Source of the DNA: Medicago truncatula
Lineage: Eukaryota; Streptophyta; Magnoliopsida; Fabales; Fabaceae
Direction: 5' to 3'
DNA length: 64,000 nt
NCBI RefSeq assembly: GCF_003473485.1
Contig: NC_053042.1
Location: 2,678,501 to 2,742,500 of the forward strand
Below, one piece after another: positions 60,401 to 64,000 of this stretch (positions within the stretch are counted from its first letter, which is position 1; each line of letters starts with the position of its first letter). Below the pieces are notes generated by a model that did not search any database, had not been told where the DNA came from, and saw nothing but the letters and a program-made list of their open reading frames with translations. A program made the translations under genes and the position numbers.

Positions 60401-63400
60401 GAAGCCTTGTTGAAAGAGCAGGATTTTTTTTATGTTTCTTCTGGATGTTCTGCTCCCGTTGTTTATCAGGCCTCTGTGATGGAGGCGAACAAGGTTAATT
60501 CTTATACTGTAGATCCTACAAATGCTGGTTGTATTGAGAAACTTGTGCGTGACGAGGGGTCAGGAATTGATAAAGGCTGGTCATCTGATTTGATTGAAAG
60601 TGAAAGAAGTGCCGAGTTTGCAGGCTCAACCATTGGGAGTGACTTGAAAAAAGGTTATCTGAGAATCCTAAATGATCAACCATGCCAGAGTCTCCTTGAT
60701 GATATTAAACTGTTGGATTCTTTGATTTGGAAGAAAAGGCAGGACCAAAATCATATAATAGTTAGTGCTGATTGTAGAACCAATCCATCTCAAAAAGTCA
60801 AGGGCTTTAAAGGAAAAAAGCAAAAGAGAAATGAGGCAAGAATTCCGGATGCTTCATTGCTTCCTGGAATCTCTTCCTCATCTGACAACCAGAATGGTAC
60901 AAGTGCTGGAGCTTTTGATCCCCCTTCTAGTTTATCTGAAGAAATGCAATTTTACCATTCAACTAGCCAGCAAAGATCAGCTAACAAGGCTTATATTGTT
61001 CAACCTAATACTAATCATAAACTCTCTTCATTTCCATCTGAATTTCCCTCTTGTAAGAATCATCTAAACAAGCGTTACAACGATGAAGATAGCTATGAGT
61101 CAGAATCAATTTCAGATGTGGAGTTTCACACGTTACCTGGAATTTCTAGAATGAAGAAATCAAGGAAGGATTTAGCTTCTGATTTCTTCGGACAATTTCA
61201 AACTCAAGAAACATCACATGAGGAACCTAATAATGCTAAGCAAATATCATCTTCTAGCAGAAAAGGAAGTGCTCATAGAATCAAAAGGGTAGTAGTGTGT
61301 GGAAAGTATGGGGAAATATGTAGCGAATTATCAATTACAGAAGTACCAAAACCAGCAAAAATTGTCTCCCTAAGCGAGGTCCTTAGAACTTCCAAAAGAT
61401 GTAGTATGGTCCCACCAATTGAAACACCCAGACTAACTACAAAAAAGAAATGGAGGAGATTGGGCTTTGGAAAAAGTTTGGGGCATAGCTGTACAAAATC
61501 TGGTTTAAAAGCTAAGAAGGATGACAAACCTGTAGACACAATAGTTTGCAATGAAACAATTTCTATGGAAGGTTTTGAGAGTGGCAACAAGCAAAATGTT
61601 TACAAACAGAAGAAAGATACCAACGAATGGCAGAGTGATATTGTACATAGGGCTTATTCTCCATTGAAGGTTAAGAGCAGAAAAATTCAGAAACTGCGCA
61701 GCATTAATGAAATTACTGCTAAAGGTAAATTTGAGTTAAGTCACTTTTTTAGAAATAATTTTTTGCTTCAGCAAGTTAATTATTAATTATAAAGAAAAAG
61801 AAATAAGACATGATATGGTGTGCCGGTTATAAAGTTACCCATATTTCAAATTTAGATATTTATTTGATGTGAGTTCCTGTTTGGAATTCCAAAATGTTAC
61901 AAAGGTGTTCTACAAGACAATTTGGCCTTGTTGATTTGCATGTTTAGTGTAACTAGCTGTCATTATTCTACCAATTTGCGTCACTGTTCATTATCCAATA
62001 TGATGACATATGTGTGAGCTATGTTGTCAATAGCGGCATTTCAAGGTGGAGCGGCATGGGGGTAGCCGCCCCCACATACGGTGGTGCGGCATGGAAGTGA
62101 ATCTGCGTTGTCGTAGTTGCAGACAGGAAAGAAGGTGTCAAAGAGAACGGAAGTAATGATGTTGTTGTATTCTTAAGAATTAGGGTTAGTTAATAATGAG
62201 CTTGATCTCTTTTTTTGATCCAACTTGGCCTAATATTGCTTAACTAAAATATAAACTATTTAGCTTATTTATAATATGTAGAAAAACATATGGGTGATAA
62301 TTGTCTGTTATATTATTATGAAGGAAAAAAGGCTCCTTTTATAGGAGAGAAATACAAAGTCAACTCCTTTATTTCAGGAGTACTATAATGACTCTTAAAC
62401 AAGAAAATAAATAATACTAATTAAGAAATATTTCAACACCCCCCCTCAAGTTGGTGCATAGATGTCAATCATTCCCAACTTGCTGATCAAGTATTCAAAT
62501 GTTGTTCTTCCCAAGCTTTTGGTCAATATATCAGCAGTCTGTTGATTGGAAGGGACAAATGGCAAGCAGAGAGTACCAGAGTCTATCTTTTCTTTGATGA
62601 AATGACGATCGATCTCGATATGTTTTGTACGATCATGTTGAACTGGATTATGAGCTATGCTTATAGCTGCCTTGTTGTCACAGTACAATTTCAATGGGAG
62701 TTCTACCTCTATCTTCAGTTCTTTTAGTACTCTGAGAATCCACATACCTTCACAAATTCCTTGGGCCATTGCTCTAAATTCAGCTTCAGCACTACTTCTT
62801 GCAACTACTCCTTGTTTTTTGCTTCTCCAAGTCACTAGGTTCCCCCACACATATGTGCAATAACCTGAAGTTGATTTTCTATCAATAATGGACCCTGCCC
62901 AATCTGCATCAGTGAACATTGCCACATCTTTATCATTGGTCTTCTTGAAGAGTAACCCTTTTCCAGGAGTTGCTTTTAAATATCTCAAGATTCTGTGCAC
63001 AGCTTCAAGGTGTTCTTCATACGGTGAATGCATGAATTGACTCACAACACTAACAGAGAAAGCAATGTCAGGACGAGTATGAGCCAAATATATTAATTTT
63101 CCTACCAACCTCTGATATCTTCCAGTGTCAACTGGTGTGTCCCCTTTCTCCCAGAGTTTGGCACTTTGGTCCATCGGTGTGTCAGCAGGTTTACAACCAC
63201 TCATACCTGTCTCTTGTAGGAGATCGAGAACATATTTTCTCTGAGAAACAACAATTCCTTTCTTTGACCTAGCTACTTCCATGCCAAGGAAATACTTGAG
63301 GGGACCCAAGTCTTTGATTTCAAAAACTGCTGCTAAGTTTCTTTTTAATCTCTCTATTTCTATCTCATCATTACCTGTAAGAATAATATCATCAACATAG

Positions 63401-64000
63401 ACTATCAAAACAGTTATCATTCCATTTTGACCTGACTTTGTGAATAAAGTATGATCTGCTTGTCCTTGAGTATATTCCTGTTTCTTCACAGACTGAGTAA
63501 ACTTTTCAAACCAAGCTCTCGGTGATTGTTTCAACCCGTACAAGGACTTCTTTAGTTTACACACCTGTGACCCAAAAGTTTCTTCAAAACCTGAAGGACA
63601 ATCCATATATACTTCTTCTAAATCACCATTGAGAAAGGCATTCTTGACATCTAGCTGATGGAGAGGCCAATCTAAGTTAGCAGCAAGGGATAAGAGTATT
63701 CTGATTGTGTTAAGCTTTGCAACAGGAGCAAAGGTCTCTGAGTAATCTATGCCATAGGTCTGAGTGAATCCTTTTGCAACCAATCGAGCTTTGTACCTTC
63801 CGATTGATCCATCAGAATTGTACTTTATTGCGAACACCCACTTACATCCCACAGTTCTTTTACCTGCCGGCAGAGTTGTGGCACTCCAAGTTTCATTCTT
63901 TTCAAGAGCTTTCATCTCCTCAAAAACAGCTTCCTTCCACTTAGGAATTTCTAGAGCCTCATGTACATTCTTAGGAATTTTGACACTAGATAGATTAGAA
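54440..64000 (+). CDS. Large nuclear-type protein (PHD-finger-family-like), 3' part beyond the window
   Basis: A non-coding exon ends at 54518. Coding exons are 55292-55586 (acceptor at 55178), 55682-55770, 56004-56102, 56516-57191, 57325-58269, 58415-58529 and 59962-61724, all in frame for about 1,327 aa; a donor at 61725 leads into an intron that continues past the window. Residues about 98-160 are a cysteine/histidine-rich block (GIVCSCHCCHMSILKFCEHS, then GVNPGNAVRMESGETIAQWQ) that resembles the TOPLESS-binding TDBD type. Residues 346-352 hold the EAR-like NIELRLG. The middle is Ser/Asn-rich and low-complexity. The C-terminal part is basic, with the conserved VVVCGKYGEICSE and KPAKIVSLSEVLRTSKRC. 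I associate this layout with the At1g77800-type PHD-finger family, whose PHD region would follow downstream; that identity is tentative. The exon 5 donor (GTGCGT) is weak and chosen for phase. Confidence 0.65.
58774..58998. mobile_element. TRIM-like solo LTR in an intron of the large nuclear protein gene
   Basis: Begins TGTTGAAATTTGGGG and ends GGAATTTCCAACA, inverse-complementary TG...CA ends. Between lie ACAAAACCGGCTTGTAAGGTG and CCGATGTGGGACT, followed by a C-rich run, typical of small legume LTR elements. About 225 bp. Flanks share only CTT, so a 5-bp target duplication is not evident. Confidence 0.55.
62160..62438 (-). mobile_element. 3' LTR of a Ty1-copia element
   Basis: On the minus strand, a polypurine-type GAGGGGGGG directly after the pol ORF is followed by TGTTGAAATATTTC. 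The LTR ends AATACAACAACA at 62160, so it is about 279 bp. The base block AATGA (62155-62159) would be the target duplication, but the other end of the element lies outside the window. The TATAAAAGGAGCC within it is a plausible TATA box. Confidence 0.75.
62446..64000 (-). CDS. Ty1-copia polyprotein, C-terminal part (reverse transcriptase and RNase H)
   Basis: The frame is open from the window edge to the stop at 62446-62448 and therefore 5' incomplete. In order on the minus strand it has KWVFAIKYNSDGSIGRYKAR, LVAKGFTQTYGIDYSETFAP, QLDVKNAFLNGDL, SLYGLKQSPRAWF, the catalytic YVDD, YFLGMEV, the RNase H segments FTDADWAGSIIDRKSTSGY and YCDNKAAISIAHNPVQHDRT, and KHIEIDRHFIKEKI. This is a Ty1/copia reverse transcriptase-RNase H. 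There are no stops or frameshifts in the visible 518 codons, so the copy is young or recently active. It lies antisense in the intron starting at 61725 of the large nuclear protein gene. Confidence 0.95.
   Translation of the reverse strand, partial: SNLSSVKIPKNVHEALEIPKWKEAVFEEMKALEKNETWSATTLPAGKRTVGCKWVFAIKYNSDGSIGRYKARLVAKGFTQTYGIDYSETFAPVAKLNTIRILLSLAANLDWPLHQLDVKNAFLNGDLEEVYMDCPSGFEETFGSQVCKLKKSLYGLKQSPRAWFEKFTQSVKKQEYTQGQADHTLFTKSGQNGMITVLIVYVDDIILTGNDEIEIERLKRNLAAVFEIKDLGPLKYFLGMEVARSKKGIVVSQRKYVLDLLQETGMSGCKPADTPMDQSAKLWEKGDTPVDTGRYQRLVGKLIYLAHTRPDIAFSVSVVSQFMHSPYEEHLEAVHRILRYLKATPGKGLLFKKTNDKDVAMFTDADWAGSIIDRKSTSGYCTYVWGNLVTWRSKKQGVVARSSAEAEFRAMAQGICEGMWILRVLKELKIEVELPLKLYCDNKAAISIAHNPVQHDRTKHIEIDRHFIKEKIDSGTLCLPFVPSNQQTADILTKSLGRTTFEYLISKLGMIDIYAPT

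Noticed and set aside
61273..61590. Minus-strand ORF of 105 codons
   Set aside because: Antisense to the basic C-terminal exon of the large nuclear protein gene; no domain.
1..64000. CRISPR arrays, bacterial operons or phage genes
   Set aside because: The window is intron-rich plant nuclear DNA; the tandem repeats found are not regularly spaced direct repeats with unique spacers.

Overview
The window looks like nuclear DNA from a dicot plant. Genes are split into short exons by AT-rich GT-AG introns, their closest relatives are Arabidopsis gene families, and the spaces between them are full of retrotransposons, MITEs, SINE-like elements and Helitrons. Several repeats (a long LTR opening TGTCATACCCC, the tRNA-like SINE family, a TRIM-like LTR opening TGTTGAAATTTGGGG) resemble ones I associate with cool-season legumes such as Medicago, Trifolium or Pisum. 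The species call is inference.

Layout. (1) 507-4790 (+): complete EamA/DMT-family membrane transporter, 8 exons, 381 aa. (2) 7097-13217 (+): complete Golgi GT31 hydroxyproline O-galactosyltransferase (HPGT type), 12 exons, 346 aa. (3) 13.2-18.1 kb: tandem repeat, decayed LINE on the minus strand, MITE. (4) 18225-25495 (+): TOPLESS-like corepressor gene, 14 exons, 637 aa, lacking one of the two WD40 propellers of canonical TOPLESS. (5) 25.5-28.9 kb: repeat nest with two related Helitrons. (6) 28888-32188 (-): complete MEMO1-family protein, 296 aa. (7) 35925-38152 (-): TPR plus PB1 co-chaperone (Phox type), 708 aa. (8) 39769-45171 (-): mitochondrial calcium uptake protein MICU, 466 aa, with a GC-AG first intron. 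(9) 45.2-54.4 kb: gene-free, transposon-rich; holds a 2,058-bp solo LTR with a perfect 5-bp target duplication and a LINE fragment with a 15-bp duplication. (10) about 54.4 kb to beyond the window end (+): large nuclear-type protein gene, 3' incomplete, with a Ty1-copia element in the intron that begins at 61725.

The HPGT, Phox, MICU, MEMO and EamA genes match families that, from memory, lie close together on Arabidopsis chromosome 4 (At4g32060-At4g32140) and chromosome 2 (At2g25280-At2g25300), so most of the window is a conserved ancestral block. The TOPLESS-like gene and the transposons are the accessory parts. The genes do not form one pathway: they cover cell-wall glycoprotein glycosylation, chaperone work, mitochondrial calcium, membrane transport and transcriptional repression.

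All exon boundaries were read by eye from splice consensus, reading-frame continuity and family conservation, without transcript data. No wholly unknown system was found. The most unusual items are the single-propeller TOPLESS-like gene, the large nuclear protein carrying a possible TOPLESS-binding-type domain and EAR-like motif, and the well-dated transposon insertions.
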